A stretch of DNA of 14,957 nucleotides from an uncultured Flavobacteriia bacterium (GTDB lineage: Bacteria > Bacteroidota > Bacteroidia > Flavobacteriales > Flavobacteriaceae), in assembly GCA_946482495.1 (NCBI GenBank), contig CAMLRV010000031.1, positions 1-14,957 of the forward strand. Reading direction: 5' to 3'. Positions within the stretch are counted from its first letter, which is position 1, and every line of letters starts with the position of its first letter. This document shows, in pieces, positions 5,153 through 12,427 of the stretch. The notes under the pieces were generated by a model. It was not told the origin of the DNA, ran no database searches, and saw only the letters and a program-made list of their open reading frames with translations. A program made the position numbers and the translations under genes.

Positions 5153-5890
5153 CTAGTTTCTACCTATTTCATTTGGGTACAATTCTGGCAACACATCACT
5201 TTGCCAAAATTCTTTTGTGACAATATCCATAATCGTTAAGGAACCTTTAAAAGCCGCTCCAGTGTCTAAATTCCAAACGGAATTTTTAAAAAGCGGATCT
5301 ACTTTTTCCAACTTAGAAATAGGTGAATGCCCAATATAAATTTCAGAATAAATTTTCAATCTTTTCGGATAGCTTTCCGAATTTTTATCCATAGTTTCAT
5401 CTAAACATAACGCTAATTCCCAAAGTGTTCTATCCCAATACAACATTTTTGAGAAAAACTCCAATCCTACTCCATTCATGTTTGTAAAACCAGCATGTAC
5501 AAACAATCTGTTTTCTTCATCTAAATGATAATTCTGTAACTCTTTAAAAAACGCAATATGCTTTTGTTTTACTTCATTTGAAACTTTTAAATAGGCATCA
5601 ACCGTGGCTTTACCTCCGTGTTTAAACCACATTTCTTCATTAATGTTTTCAGTGCGGTTTTCCAACCAATCCAATACCAATTCATCATGATTTCCTCTAA
5701 TGAAAATGCATTTTTGTTGTAAAGATAACTCAATTAAAAAATCAATCACTTCTGGCGATTCACTCCAACCATCTACAAAATCACCTAAAAAAATTAAAGT
5801 ATCATCCTTTGTTACTTTCGCTCTATCTAAAACTTGAATAATTGCCTTTAATCCTCCGTGAATATCTCCTAATACTAATGTTCTGTTCAT
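5153..5890 (-). CDS. Metallophosphoesterase, PPP/ApaH-like Ser/Thr phosphatase family
   Basis: A 245-aa cytoplasmic enzyme with the full calcineurin-like metallophosphoesterase signature: GDIHG (D9, H11), GDFVDGW (D37, D40), GNHDE (N67, H68), HAGF (H132) and GHSP (H188). These residues hold a two-metal centre, and the HAG and GH motifs are typical of the PPP family that includes bacterial protein phosphatases and ApaH-like diadenosine-tetraphosphatases. GDFVDGW replaces the more usual GDxVDRG, so the substrate-contacting arginine is changed; the substrate cannot be assigned. The gene is a single minus-strand unit, convergent with the 96-aa gene and divergent from feoA. A weak -7-like element on the minus strand (TACTTTAG, plus-strand 5914-5921) precedes it. 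Confidence 0.9.
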   Translation of the reverse strand: MNRTLVLGDIHGGLKAIIQVLDRAKVTKDDTLIFLGDFVDGWSESPEVIDFLIELSLQQKCIFIRGNHDELVLDWLENRTENINEEMWFKHGGKATVDAYLKVSNEVKQKHIAFFKELQNYHLDEENRLFVHAGFTNMNGVGLEFFSKMLYWDRTLWELALCLDETMDKNSESYPKRLKIYSEIYIGHSPISKLEKVDPLFKNSVWNLDTGAAFKGSLTIMDIVTKEFWQSDVLPELYPNEIGRN

Positions 5891-5980
5891 TTATCTCTCA
5901 TAAAATATATGCACTAAAGTACAAATAAAACTCTAATTCTAAAACATGATATTTGTTAGGATTATATTTTAGGAAATATG

Positions 5981-5988
5981 TATCTTTG
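5981..5988 (+). promoter_or_regulatory. -7 element of the feo operon
   Basis: TATCTTTG matches TAnnTTTG and lies 26 bases before the GTG start of feoA. A TTTG at 5952-5955 is 25 bases upstream, somewhat further than the usual ~20 bases. Between them TTAGGA occurs twice (5956-5961 and 5969-5974, 13-base period), which could be a regulator site; this is speculative. Confidence 0.55.
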
Positions 5989-6014
5989 TATTTTAATTCA
6001 ATCTAAATAAGTGA

Positions 6015-6254
6015 GTGAGCAATTTTAATGCTACCATACTGAAAAAAGGGCAAAGTGCCCAAATTACCGATATTAATATTGACGAAATTCCGTTGAAGTT
6101 AATTGAAATGGGATGTTTGCCTGGTAATGATATTGAATTAATTCAAGTAGCCCCAATGGGCGATCCTTTATTTTTTAATGTGAACGATTCAAAAGTTGCA
6201 ATAAGAAAAAAAACCGCTTCAGCAATCTACATTAGCCTAGAATCAATTAAATAA
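6015..6254 (+). CDS. feoA: Ferrous iron transport protein A
   Basis: A 79-aa SH3-like protein of the FeoA family, the small cytoplasmic partner of FeoB. The family pattern is clear: an N-terminal KKGQSAQITDI strand, LKLIEMGCLPGNDIELIQVAPMGDPLFFNV in the middle, and a C-terminal VAIRKKTASAIYI. The length is typical. The start is GTG 6015 (MSNFNATILKKGQ); a GTG at 6011 is in another frame and no in-frame ATG lies upstream. The stop codon overlaps the feoB ATG by one base (TAATG), so translation is probably coupled. Iron control of the operon is likely, but no operator could be identified with confidence. Confidence 0.93.
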   Translation: MSNFNATILKKGQSAQITDINIDEIPLKLIEMGCLPGNDIELIQVAPMGDPLFFNVNDSKVAIRKKTASAIYISLESIK

Positions 6255-8356
6255 TGACTCCAAAAACTATAAAAGTTGCGCTAATTGGTAATCCAAATGT
6301 TGGAAAAACTTCGGTTTTTAACCAACTAACAGGATTAAATCAGCAAGTCGGAAATTATCCAGGAATTACTGTGGATAAGAAAACTGGTGTTTGCAAGCTG
6401 AACCAAATGACCAAGGCAAAAATCATAGATTTACCTGGAACCTATAGTTTAAATGCTAATTCGATTGATGAAAATGTAGTTATCGAATTACTTTTAAATA
6501 AAAATGATGAAGATTTTCCAGATGTGGCCGTAGTGGTAACAGAAGTGGAAAATTTAAAACGAAATCTATTACTTTTTACTCAGATAAAAGACCTTGAAAT
6601 TCCAACATTGCTTATTATTAACATGAGCGACCGAATGAAACAAAAAGGTATCGAATTAGATATTCCGTTTTTAGAACAAGAATTAAAAACCAAAATTGCT
6701 TTAATTAGTTCTCGAAAAAATATTGGAATTGACAACATCAAAGAATTAATTCTTAATTATAAACATCTTTCTACAGAACCATGCTTAAACGCCAGTTCTA
6801 TTGATCCAGAATATTTCAACCGATTACGAAAAGCCTTTCCAAATCAGTTGTTATACAAACTTTGGTTGGTAATTACTCAAGACGTTAATTTCTTAAATTT
6901 ACAGCGTAATGAAATTGAAAATACGTTTACGCGTTCCCACACCGAACTAAAAAGATTACAACAAAAAGAAACTATAAAACGTTATCAATTTATTAATGAT
7001 ACATTGAAAGTTGGTCAAAAAATTGACAAATCTAAAGCCACTGATTTTCAAAGCAAATTAGATAACATCTTAACGCATAAAGTTTTTGGTTATTTAATTT
7101 TCTTTGGAATTTTATTACTAATTTTTCAATCTATTTTCGATTGGAGTAGTATTCCGATGGATTTTATAGATACTACTTTTTCTAAATTAAGTTCGTTTGC
7201 AAAAGCCAATCTTCCAGAAGGAAAATTCACCGATTTAATATCTGACGGAATCATTCCTGGAATTGGTGGAATTGTGATTTTCATACCTCAAATTGCTTTC
7301 CTTTTCTTATTTATTTCGGTTTTAGAAGAAAGTGGTTATATGAGTCGAGTTGTATTTTTAATGGATAAAATCATGCGTCGATTCGGATTATCTGGAAAAA
7401 GTATCGTTCCATTAATTTCAGGAACTGCTTGTGCCATTCCAGCCATTATGAGTGCTAGAAATATTGAAAACTGGAAAGAACGTTTAATTACAATTTTAAT
7501 TACACCATTTATTACTTGTTCGGCACGTTTACCAGTATATGCGATTTTAATTTCCTTAATCATTCCTGAAAAAAGATTTTTAGGTTTCAGTTATCAAGGT
7601 TTAACCTTAATGGGATTATACTTATTAGCATTCATAGTAGCCATCGCTTCCGCCTATATTTTAAACAAAGTTTTAAAACTAAAATGCAAATCGTATTTCG
7701 TAGTAGAAATGCCGAGTTATAAAGTTCCAATGGTAAAAAATGTGGCACTAAATGTGCTAGAAAAAACAAAAGCCTTTGTAACTGGAGCTGGAAAAATCAT
7801 CTTAGCGATTTCAATTGTGTTGTGGTTTTTAGGGTCACACGGACCAGGAAAAGATTTTGACAATGCACAAAAAATTATAGAAACGGAAGTCAATTCAAGT
7901 AAAATTCCTATTAATCCATCTGTAATTCCTGACCGAGTAGCTGAATATAAATTAGAAAACTCCTACATCGGAATTATAGGTAAAACGATTGAACCAACTA
8001 TTAAACCTTTAGGTTACGATTGGAAAATTGGTATTGCCGTGGTAAGTTCATTTGCGGCTCGTGAAGTTTTCGTAGGAACTTTGGCTACAATTTATAGCGT
8101 GGGAAGTAAAAGCGAAGAAGAAGCCACCATAAAAATGAAAATGGCAGAAGATATTGATGCCAACGGAAATAGAATTTTCAATTTTGCAACTGGAATATCA
8201 TTACTTTTATTCTATGCTTTTGCAATGCAATGTGTAAGTACATTAGCCATTGTAAAAAAAGAAACCAATTCTTGGAAATGGCCATTAATTCAATTGGTAT
8301 TTATGAGTGGATTTGCTTATATTGTAGCGTTAATTGCCTATCAAACACTAAAATAG
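6254..8356 (+). CDS. feoB: Ferrous iron transporter FeoB
   Basis: A 700-aa inner-membrane Fe(II) transporter. The N-terminal GTPase domain has G1 GNPNVGKT (12-19), a switch I region with NYPGIT (34-39), G3 DLPG (59-62) and G4 NMSD (123-126). A helical GDI-like part follows (to ~residue 265). The membrane part starts at about residue 275 and contains the two Gate domains, including the conserved ESGYMSRVVFLMDKIMRRFGLSGKS segment and the cysteine-containing GTACAIPAIMSAR motif. The second Gate shows AAREVFVGTLATIYSVG. Length and domain order are normal, with no frameshift. The gene overlaps feoA by one base and is followed by the FeoB-associated Cys-rich peptide gene, giving a complete feoA-feoB-Cys-peptide operon. 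Confidence 0.97.
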   Translation: MTPKTIKVALIGNPNVGKTSVFNQLTGLNQQVGNYPGITVDKKTGVCKLNQMTKAKIIDLPGTYSLNANSIDENVVIELLLNKNDEDFPDVAVVVTEVENLKRNLLLFTQIKDLEIPTLLIINMSDRMKQKGIELDIPFLEQELKTKIALISSRKNIGIDNIKELILNYKHLSTEPCLNASSIDPEYFNRLRKAFPNQLLYKLWLVITQDVNFLNLQRNEIENTFTRSHTELKRLQQKETIKRYQFINDTLKVGQKIDKSKATDFQSKLDNILTHKVFGYLIFFGILLLIFQSIFDWSSIPMDFIDTTFSKLSSFAKANLPEGKFTDLISDGIIPGIGGIVIFIPQIAFLFLFISVLEESGYMSRVVFLMDKIMRRFGLSGKSIVPLISGTACAIPAIMSARNIENWKERLITILITPFITCSARLPVYAILISLIIPEKRFLGFSYQGLTLMGLYLLAFIVAIASAYILNKVLKLKCKSYFVVEMPSYKVPMVKNVALNVLEKTKAFVTGAGKIILAISIVLWFLGSHGPGKDFDNAQKIIETEVNSSKIPINPSVIPDRVAEYKLENSYIGIIGKTIEPTIKPLGYDWKIGIAVVSSFAAREVFVGTLATIYSVGSKSEEEATIKMKMAEDIDANGNRIFNFATGISLLLFYAFAMQCVSTLAIVKKETNSWKWPLIQLVFMSGFAYIVALIAYQTLK

Positions 8357-8410
8357 TTAGAAGTTTATTAGTTCATAGTTGGGAATTTGAAAATTGGAAT
8401 TTAGTTTATT

Positions 8411-8530
8411 ATGCAAGAAATTTTAACATATATCTGTTTAGTAGTAGCAGTTGGTTTTTTAGTAAAGAAGTTCTTCTGGAAGAAAAAATCGAACAAAAAT
8501 GGTTGTGGCGATAGTTGTGATTGTAAGTAA
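8411..8530 (+). CDS. FeoB-associated Cys-rich membrane peptide
   Basis: A 39-residue ORF starting at ATG 8411: MQEILTYICLVVAVGFLVKK, then a basic stretch (FFWKKKSNKN) and the Cys-rich tail GCGDSCDCK. One membrane helix followed by a cytoplasmic Cys cluster (C32, C36, C38) is the pattern of the FeoB_associated family, which sits after feoB in many Bacteroidota and Firmicutes. It is thought to help FeoB, possibly by handling iron on the cytoplasmic side, in place of FeoC. It lies 54 bases after the feoB stop on the same strand. A longer overlapping frame at 8230-8514 is not a gene. Confidence 0.85.
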   Translation: MQEILTYICLVVAVGFLVKKFFWKKKSNKNGCGDSCDCK

Positions 8531-8539
8531 TTTCGGCAT

Positions 8540-8547
8540 TATTTTTG
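8540..8547 (+). promoter_or_regulatory. -7 element before the barrel-like protein gene
   Basis: TATTTTTG matches TAnnTTTG. It lies 22 bases before ATG 8570 and just after the Cys-rich peptide stop, with TTG at 8515-8517 about 22 bases upstream. It suggests that the following gene has its own promoter rather than depending on the feo operon. Confidence 0.5.
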
Positions 8548-8569
8548 ATTGATTAAGGAAAACTTACCT

Positions 8570-9406
8570 ATGTTAAAAAATACTTTACTATTTATACTAT
8601 TTTTATTTTCGAGTACGATTTACGCTCAAAAAATTGAAAAATCTAAAGAAGAATTAAAATCCGGAAAAGAAGATACTCGTCCGCCTTTACCTACCGAACC
8701 TATAAACCAAAATTCTACCACATATGCCACAGACAGCGATGATACTTTTGGCGCGAGAAGTCTGTTTGCAGAAATATTATTTTATGCCACTTTATACACT
8801 GCAATTGGCGATTATGCAAATGAAGATCAATTGTACAGCAAATTATCACCTTATCCTTATTTCGATAATAAATCTGGAAATTTTATAAAATTTGATGATG
8901 CCGATGAATCGAAAAACAACTTGCGATTAGAATTAGAAAATCATTTTTTATATAGTAATAATGCTGCTTTTGGAAATCATTTTAAAGCAAAATTTAGACC
9001 ATTTCAATATTTATATATTCAAACGGATTATAGAGAATTAATGGAACGAGATAAATTCGAAAAAACCACTTCTAACTTATCTGTTTTTCAATTTAATTTA
9101 GGATATGACCGATTGAAATTTGAAAAATTCAATTTAGGTTGGACAATGGGCGCGACTTATATTGCCAATGATATTAATAAAGCTGGTTTCGCTTTCGGAT
9201 TAAACACCGACATTTTTCCGTTTAAAAGAGTAAGTTTTAACAGCGCTATGATTTGGAGTAAAATCAATGGTTTACCTGTAAATTCCTTCGAATTCAGAGG
9301 AAAATATCACAAAAAGAACCACTTCTTTTCTATGGGTTATGAAAATTTGAAAATTGCTTCACCAAGTTATAATTATGTGACTTTGGGTGCTGGGTTTTAT
9401 TTTTAA
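8570..9406 (+). CDS. Unrecognised outer-membrane beta-barrel-like protein
   Basis: A 278-aa protein with a clear signal peptide (MLKNTLLFILFLFSSTIYAQ). ATG 8570 is preferred over an in-frame TTG at 8549 because it opens the signal peptide directly and the TTG would coincide with the predicted start of transcription. After a low-complexity linker (KSKEELKSGKEDTRPPLP) come many amphipathic strands with aromatic residues (FKAKFRPFQYLYIQTDYREL, LSVFQFNLGYDRLKF, FNLGWTMGATYIAND). The C-terminal strand ends in a terminal phenylalanine (YVTLGAGFYF), the usual outer-membrane insertion signature. I do not recognise a named family. Its location behind feo might suggest metal-related surface function, but it appears to have its own promoter. 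Its stop abuts the convergent lipoprotein gene with no base between. Confidence 0.75.
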   Translation: MLKNTLLFILFLFSSTIYAQKIEKSKEELKSGKEDTRPPLPTEPINQNSTTYATDSDDTFGARSLFAEILFYATLYTAIGDYANEDQLYSKLSPYPYFDNKSGNFIKFDDADESKNNLRLELENHFLYSNNAAFGNHFKAKFRPFQYLYIQTDYRELMERDKFEKTTSNLSVFQFNLGYDRLKFEKFNLGWTMGATYIANDINKAGFAFGLNTDIFPFKRVSFNSAMIWSKINGLPVNSFEFRGKYHKKNHFFSMGYENLKIASPSYNYVTLGAGFYF

Positions 9407-9808
9407 TTATTCCAATAACAATTCTATTCTATACTCTTTTAATTCAATAGCTTTATCGGTTTTTGCTGGTAAAACTTTACATTTAAGTAATTTTTTATTA
9501 GCTGGAATATATTTTGAAAACCAAGCCATGTTGTTTTCTAAGTCTTGAAAAGAAAATGTCATCAGCACAAATTCTTTTACTTGTTTTCCTTTTCTTACAC
9601 TAAGTTCCATGGTTATCACTCCTGCCCAAACGCAATTGGTTCCTTCTGGACATCTCGAATCCGAAACAATTTTATCAATTGTAATGGAATAATCATTGGC
9701 AATAATTTCACCTTTTGAAGTAATTTCAATTAAGTTTGGGTTTTGTTTTACCGATTTACAAGCAACTAAAGAAATCACTACGGCAATTATATAAACTAGT
9801 TTTTTCAT
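9407..9808 (-). CDS. Small lipoprotein with SRCPEGTNCVWAG motif, third gene of the mntR operon
   Basis: A 133-aa lipoprotein precursor with the lipobox LVAC (C17). ATG 9808 is chosen; an in-frame TTG one codon upstream would only add one Met. The core contains DSRCPEGTNCVWAG (two cysteines seven apart) followed by beta-strand-like segments; this motif recurs in small secreted Bacteroidota proteins of unknown role as I recall, possibly with a disulfide. The gene begins three bases after the mntH stop (counting from the ATG), so it is very likely co-transcribed with mntR and mntH. A periplasmic or outer-membrane accessory role in metal uptake is inferred only from context. The gene end abuts the convergent barrel-like gene. 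Confidence 0.75.
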   Translation of the reverse strand: MKKLVYIIAVVISLVACKSVKQNPNLIEITSKGEIIANDYSITIDKIVSDSRCPEGTNCVWAGVITMELSVRKGKQVKEFVLMTFSFQDLENNMAWFSKYIPANKKLLKCKVLPAKTDKAIELKEYRIELLLE

Positions 9809-9811
9809 CAA

Positions 9812-11683
9812 TTAGTTTTTAACAATAAACAATGGAATAGAAATTTCGTGGCGTAATTTATCAACGGTGGTTCCAAAAAGTATATCTTTTAAACCGGTAT
9901 GACCATGCGTTCCCATTACCAAAATATCGAAATTACCTTCATTAACAATTGCTGGAATGGCTTTATTTGGTTTTCCGAATCCTAATTTAAAATCCACTTT
10001 AAATCCTTTTTGAGTCAATAATTCTTGATATTCTAATAAAAGTTTCTCATCCACTCTAGTTTCGTGATCATCTACATTTCCGCCATACATAATTGCTCCA
10101 ACGGTTTCAACCACGTGAATTAATGTATAATTAGCTTCTTTTCCACCCAATTCAAAAGCACTATTAATCGCAATTTGATCGGCTTTTGAAAAGTCAATTG
10201 AAATAGCAATATTCTTTTTATCATACGCCACTGCTTCCGAAAATTCCAACACAAAATTATGAGGTAAGTGCGTTTCTGCTTCTTGTTTTGCTTTCGTCAC
10301 AAATGGTTTGAAAACGATGTAAAGCAATAAAATTAAAAATCCGAACGCAATTGGAACTACAGTAAACCAAAGCACCATTGGATCTTCTGAAGTTTCTAAC
10401 CAACCTTTAATTTCATCAAAAACTAATTTTGCGTTTAACGAAACGATAATGGAAGCTACAATCCATGAAGCAATTTGTGTGATTTTACTAATTTCAAAAC
10501 CTTTCATTTTCGATTTATCACTCACAAAATGTATCAATGGAATGATGGCAAAACCAAGTTGTAAACTCAGAATTACTTGCGAAAAAATTAGCATTTTACC
10601 GGTTACACTTTCTCCGTATACTAAAATAACTATCACCGCTGGAACTATGGCAATTAATCGGGTAATGATTCGTCTCACCCAAGGTTGAATTCTTAAATTC
10701 AAATACCCTTCCATAATAATTTGCCCGGCTAATGTTCCCGTAATGGTAGAACTTTGCCCAGCTGCAATTAGGGCAACTGCAAATAAAATTGGTGCCCATT
10801 TTGTACCTAGCATTGGTGCTAATAATTTATGTGCATCCTGGATTTCGGCCACTTCATACAAACCATTTTTATAAAAAGTGGCTGCAGCTAAAATCAAAAT
10901 CGCTGCGTTAACAAAAAAAGCTAAGTTTAAGGCAATAGTTGAATCGATAAAATTATATTTCAAAGCTTGTTTGACACCAGCATTACTTCTATCAAATTTT
11001 CTAGTTTGCACTAAAGACGAATGCAAGTACAAATTGTGAGGCATTACAGTAGCGCCGATAATTCCGATAGCAATATATAAAGCCGCTTCATTTGGAATGC
11101 TTGGTATTAAACCTTTAACTACCTGACCAACTTCTGGTTGTGCAAAAACCATTTCAAATACAAATGAAAATCCAATAATGGCAACTAATGCTATAATGAA
11201 AGCTTCCATTTTTCGCATACCTTTATTGATTAAAAATAATAAAATAAATGTATCTAAAACCGTAATAATTACACCTTCAATTAAGGAAATATCAAAAAGT
11301 AAATTCAATCCAATAGCCATTCCCAACACTTCGGCTAAATCACAGGCTGCAATAGCTATTTCGGCTAAAAAATAAAGAATATAATTGATGAAAGGCGAAT
11401 ACGTTTCTCTAGAAGCTTGTGCTAAATCACGCTGTGTTACAATTCCTAATCGGGCACTCAAACTTTGTAAAAGTAAAGCCATGATATTACTCATTAACAA
11501 CACCCAAACCAACGAATACCCAAACTGACTACCACCAGCTAAATCGGTTGCCCAATTCCCAGGATCCATATAACCCACACTGATTAAATAAGCTGGACCC
11601 AAAAATGCTAAAATTTTTCTGAACCCAGTTTTCTTACCTTCTGTGGCGATAGACTGATTAACTTCCTCTAGTGATTTACCCAT
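9812..11683 (-). CDS. mntH: NRAMP Mn2+/Fe2+ transporter fused to a universal stress domain
   Basis: A 623-aa fusion. Residues ~20-465 are an NRAMP-family proton-coupled divalent metal transporter with the metal-binding motifs DPGN (40-43, first helix) and MPHN (214-217, sixth helix), plus GQSSTITGTLAGQIIMEGYL further on. Residues ~476-623 are a cytoplasmic UspA-type domain with the ATP-binding pattern G-2X-G-9X-G(T) in GTHGHTGLKDILFGTT (from 591). Bacterial MntH proteins are usually ~410-450 aa, so the extension is real and in frame, with no sign of a sequencing join. The gene lies 9 bases after mntR in the same operon, supporting Mn2+ as substrate and MntR as regulator. The Usp part may sense ATP or stress and tune transport; this is inference. 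Confidence 0.95.
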   Translation of the reverse strand: MGKSLEEVNQSIATEGKKTGFRKILAFLGPAYLISVGYMDPGNWATDLAGGSQFGYSLVWVLLMSNIMALLLQSLSARLGIVTQRDLAQASRETYSPFINYILYFLAEIAIAACDLAEVLGMAIGLNLLFDISLIEGVIITVLDTFILLFLINKGMRKMEAFIIALVAIIGFSFVFEMVFAQPEVGQVVKGLIPSIPNEAALYIAIGIIGATVMPHNLYLHSSLVQTRKFDRSNAGVKQALKYNFIDSTIALNLAFFVNAAILILAAATFYKNGLYEVAEIQDAHKLLAPMLGTKWAPILFAVALIAAGQSSTITGTLAGQIIMEGYLNLRIQPWVRRIITRLIAIVPAVIVILVYGESVTGKMLIFSQVILSLQLGFAIIPLIHFVSDKSKMKGFEISKITQIASWIVASIIVSLNAKLVFDEIKGWLETSEDPMVLWFTVVPIAFGFLILLLYIVFKPFVTKAKQEAETHLPHNFVLEFSEAVAYDKKNIAISIDFSKADQIAINSAFELGGKEANYTLIHVVETVGAIMYGGNVDDHETRVDEKLLLEYQELLTQKGFKVDFKLGFGKPNKAIPAIVNEGNFDILVMGTHGHTGLKDILFGTTVDKLRHEISIPLFIVKN

Positions 11684-11692
11684 AACTTAAGA

Positions 11693-12340
11693 TTATTTTA
11701 CGTATAAATTATTAGCAATCTTATCAGAAATTACTAAAACAGTATTGTTAATTTCAATTTTAATTGTTCCGTCAAACGTTTCTTTTTCCAAAACCTTAAT
11801 CTTCGTGCCTAAAGAAATTTGTTGTTTATTTAAATATTTTAGAAAATCAACCGATGTATCTTTTACACCTACACATGTAATCGTTTTGTTCGGTTCAATT
11901 TCCGAAAGCAATAATTTTGCAATGGCTGGAATTTCACCTTTTGCGTTTGGAATAGGATCACCATGCGGATCAAAACTTGGAAAATTTAAAAACTTATCCA
12001 ATTGATTGATTAATTTTTCGGAACGAATGTGTTCTAATTCTTCCGCCACTTCATGCACTTCATCCCATGCGAAACCTAATTTTTCTACCAAGAAAACTTC
12101 CCACAAACGATGATTTCTCACAATCATTTTGGCATCTAATTTTCCTTTTTCCGTTAAAAAAACACCTTGATATTTTTGATAAATAACCAATTCCTTATCC
12201 GATAATTTCTTCAGCATATCAGTTACTGATGAAGCTTTTGTATCAAGCATTCCGGCAATTGCATTTGTATTCACACCTTTAGGAGAAAGGTTTGACAAAT
12301 GATAAATTACCTTTAAATAATTTTCTTCAGAAATGGTCAT
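11693..12340 (-). CDS. mntR: DtxR/MntR-family metal-dependent repressor
   Basis: A 215-aa DtxR-family repressor. ATG 12340 is chosen (MTISEENYLKVIYHL, the family's standard start); an in-frame TTG at 12358 would add six atypical residues. The winged helix spans ~1-65 (recognition region TKASSVTDMLKKL), the dimerisation/metal domain ~70-140 with H77, E100, E103 and H104 matching MntR ligand positions, and N7 stands where B. subtilis MntR has Asp8 and DtxR has Met10. PHGDPIPN matches the DtxR PxGNPIP segment, and residues ~145-215 form the SH3-like FeoA domain found in long members. It heads the mntR-mntH-lipoprotein operon and is divergent from a TonB receptor gene. Whether Mn2+ or Fe2+ is the effector cannot be settled by sequence, though operon context favours Mn2+. 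Confidence 0.9.
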   Translation of the reverse strand: MTISEENYLKVIYHLSNLSPKGVNTNAIAGMLDTKASSVTDMLKKLSDKELVIYQKYQGVFLTEKGKLDAKMIVRNHRLWEVFLVEKLGFAWDEVHEVAEELEHIRSEKLINQLDKFLNFPSFDPHGDPIPNAKGEIPAIAKLLLSEIEPNKTITCVGVKDTSVDFLKYLNKQQISLGTKIKVLEKETFDGTIKIEINNTVLVISDKIANNLYVK

Positions 12341-12355
12341 AAAAATATTTTTTAG

Positions 12356-12363
12356 CAAATATA
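12356..12363 (-). promoter_or_regulatory. -7 element of the mntR operon
   Basis: On the minus strand this reads TATATTTG, matching TAnnTTTG, 15 bases before the mntR ATG. No -33 TTG is obvious. It overlaps an AT-only 16-bp palindrome (12357-12372) that may be chance. Confidence 0.5.
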
Positions 12364-12373
12364 ATTATATTTT

Positions 12374-12405
12374 TTTGTTCGATGTAAATATATTTTTTAG
12401 TTTTG
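12374..12405 (+). promoter_or_regulatory. Promoter of the TonB-dependent receptor
   Basis: TTTG (12374-12377), a 20-base spacer and TAGTTTTG (12398-12405) match both elements of the Bacteroidota vegetative promoter at standard distance. Transcription would start around 12410, leaving a short A-rich leader before GTG 12428. Confidence 0.7.
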
Positions 12406-12413
12406 CCTAAAAA
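12394..12413. promoter_or_regulatory. Candidate MntR operator
   Basis: The perfect dyad TTTTTAG-N6-CTAAAAA sits in the divergent mntR/receptor gap and covers the receptor's -7 element (12398-12405). It lies ~30-50 bases upstream of the mntR -7 element. TTAG...CCTAA resembles half-sites of DtxR-family operators. Repressor binding here would block the receptor promoter directly and might also affect the mntR operon. Confidence 0.55.
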
Positions 12414-12427
12414 TTATATTAAACAAA

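Noticed and set aside
5891..6014. Riboswitch or Fur box before feoA
   Set aside because: No known riboswitch fold or recognisable Fur palindrome; only a -7 element and a TTAGGA direct repeat too short to interpret.
6151..6170. feoA coding segment GCCCCAA as a pairing site for the sRNA loop UUUGGGGU
   Set aside because: Only about six pairs inside a coding region, a level expected by chance; a genome-wide target prediction is required before any claim.
8230..8514. 94-codon frame overlapping the feoB end
   Set aside because: It overlaps feoB in another frame and has no family-like sequence. The true small gene here is the 39-codon Cys-rich peptide at 8411-8530, in a different frame.
8549..8569. 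TTG start giving seven extra residues to the barrel-like protein
   Set aside because: It would place MIKENLP before a perfect signal peptide and coincide with the predicted transcription start. ATG 8570 is preferred.
12341..12358. TTG start giving six extra residues to MntR
   Set aside because: MTISEENYL is the standard family N-terminus, and the TTG would lie inside the -7 element.
12357..12372. 16-bp palindrome AAATATAATTATATTT as an MntR operator
   Set aside because: It consists of A and T only, and such dyads are expected by chance in this AT-rich gap. The TTTTTAG-N6-CTAAAAA dyad with G/C positions is a better candidate.
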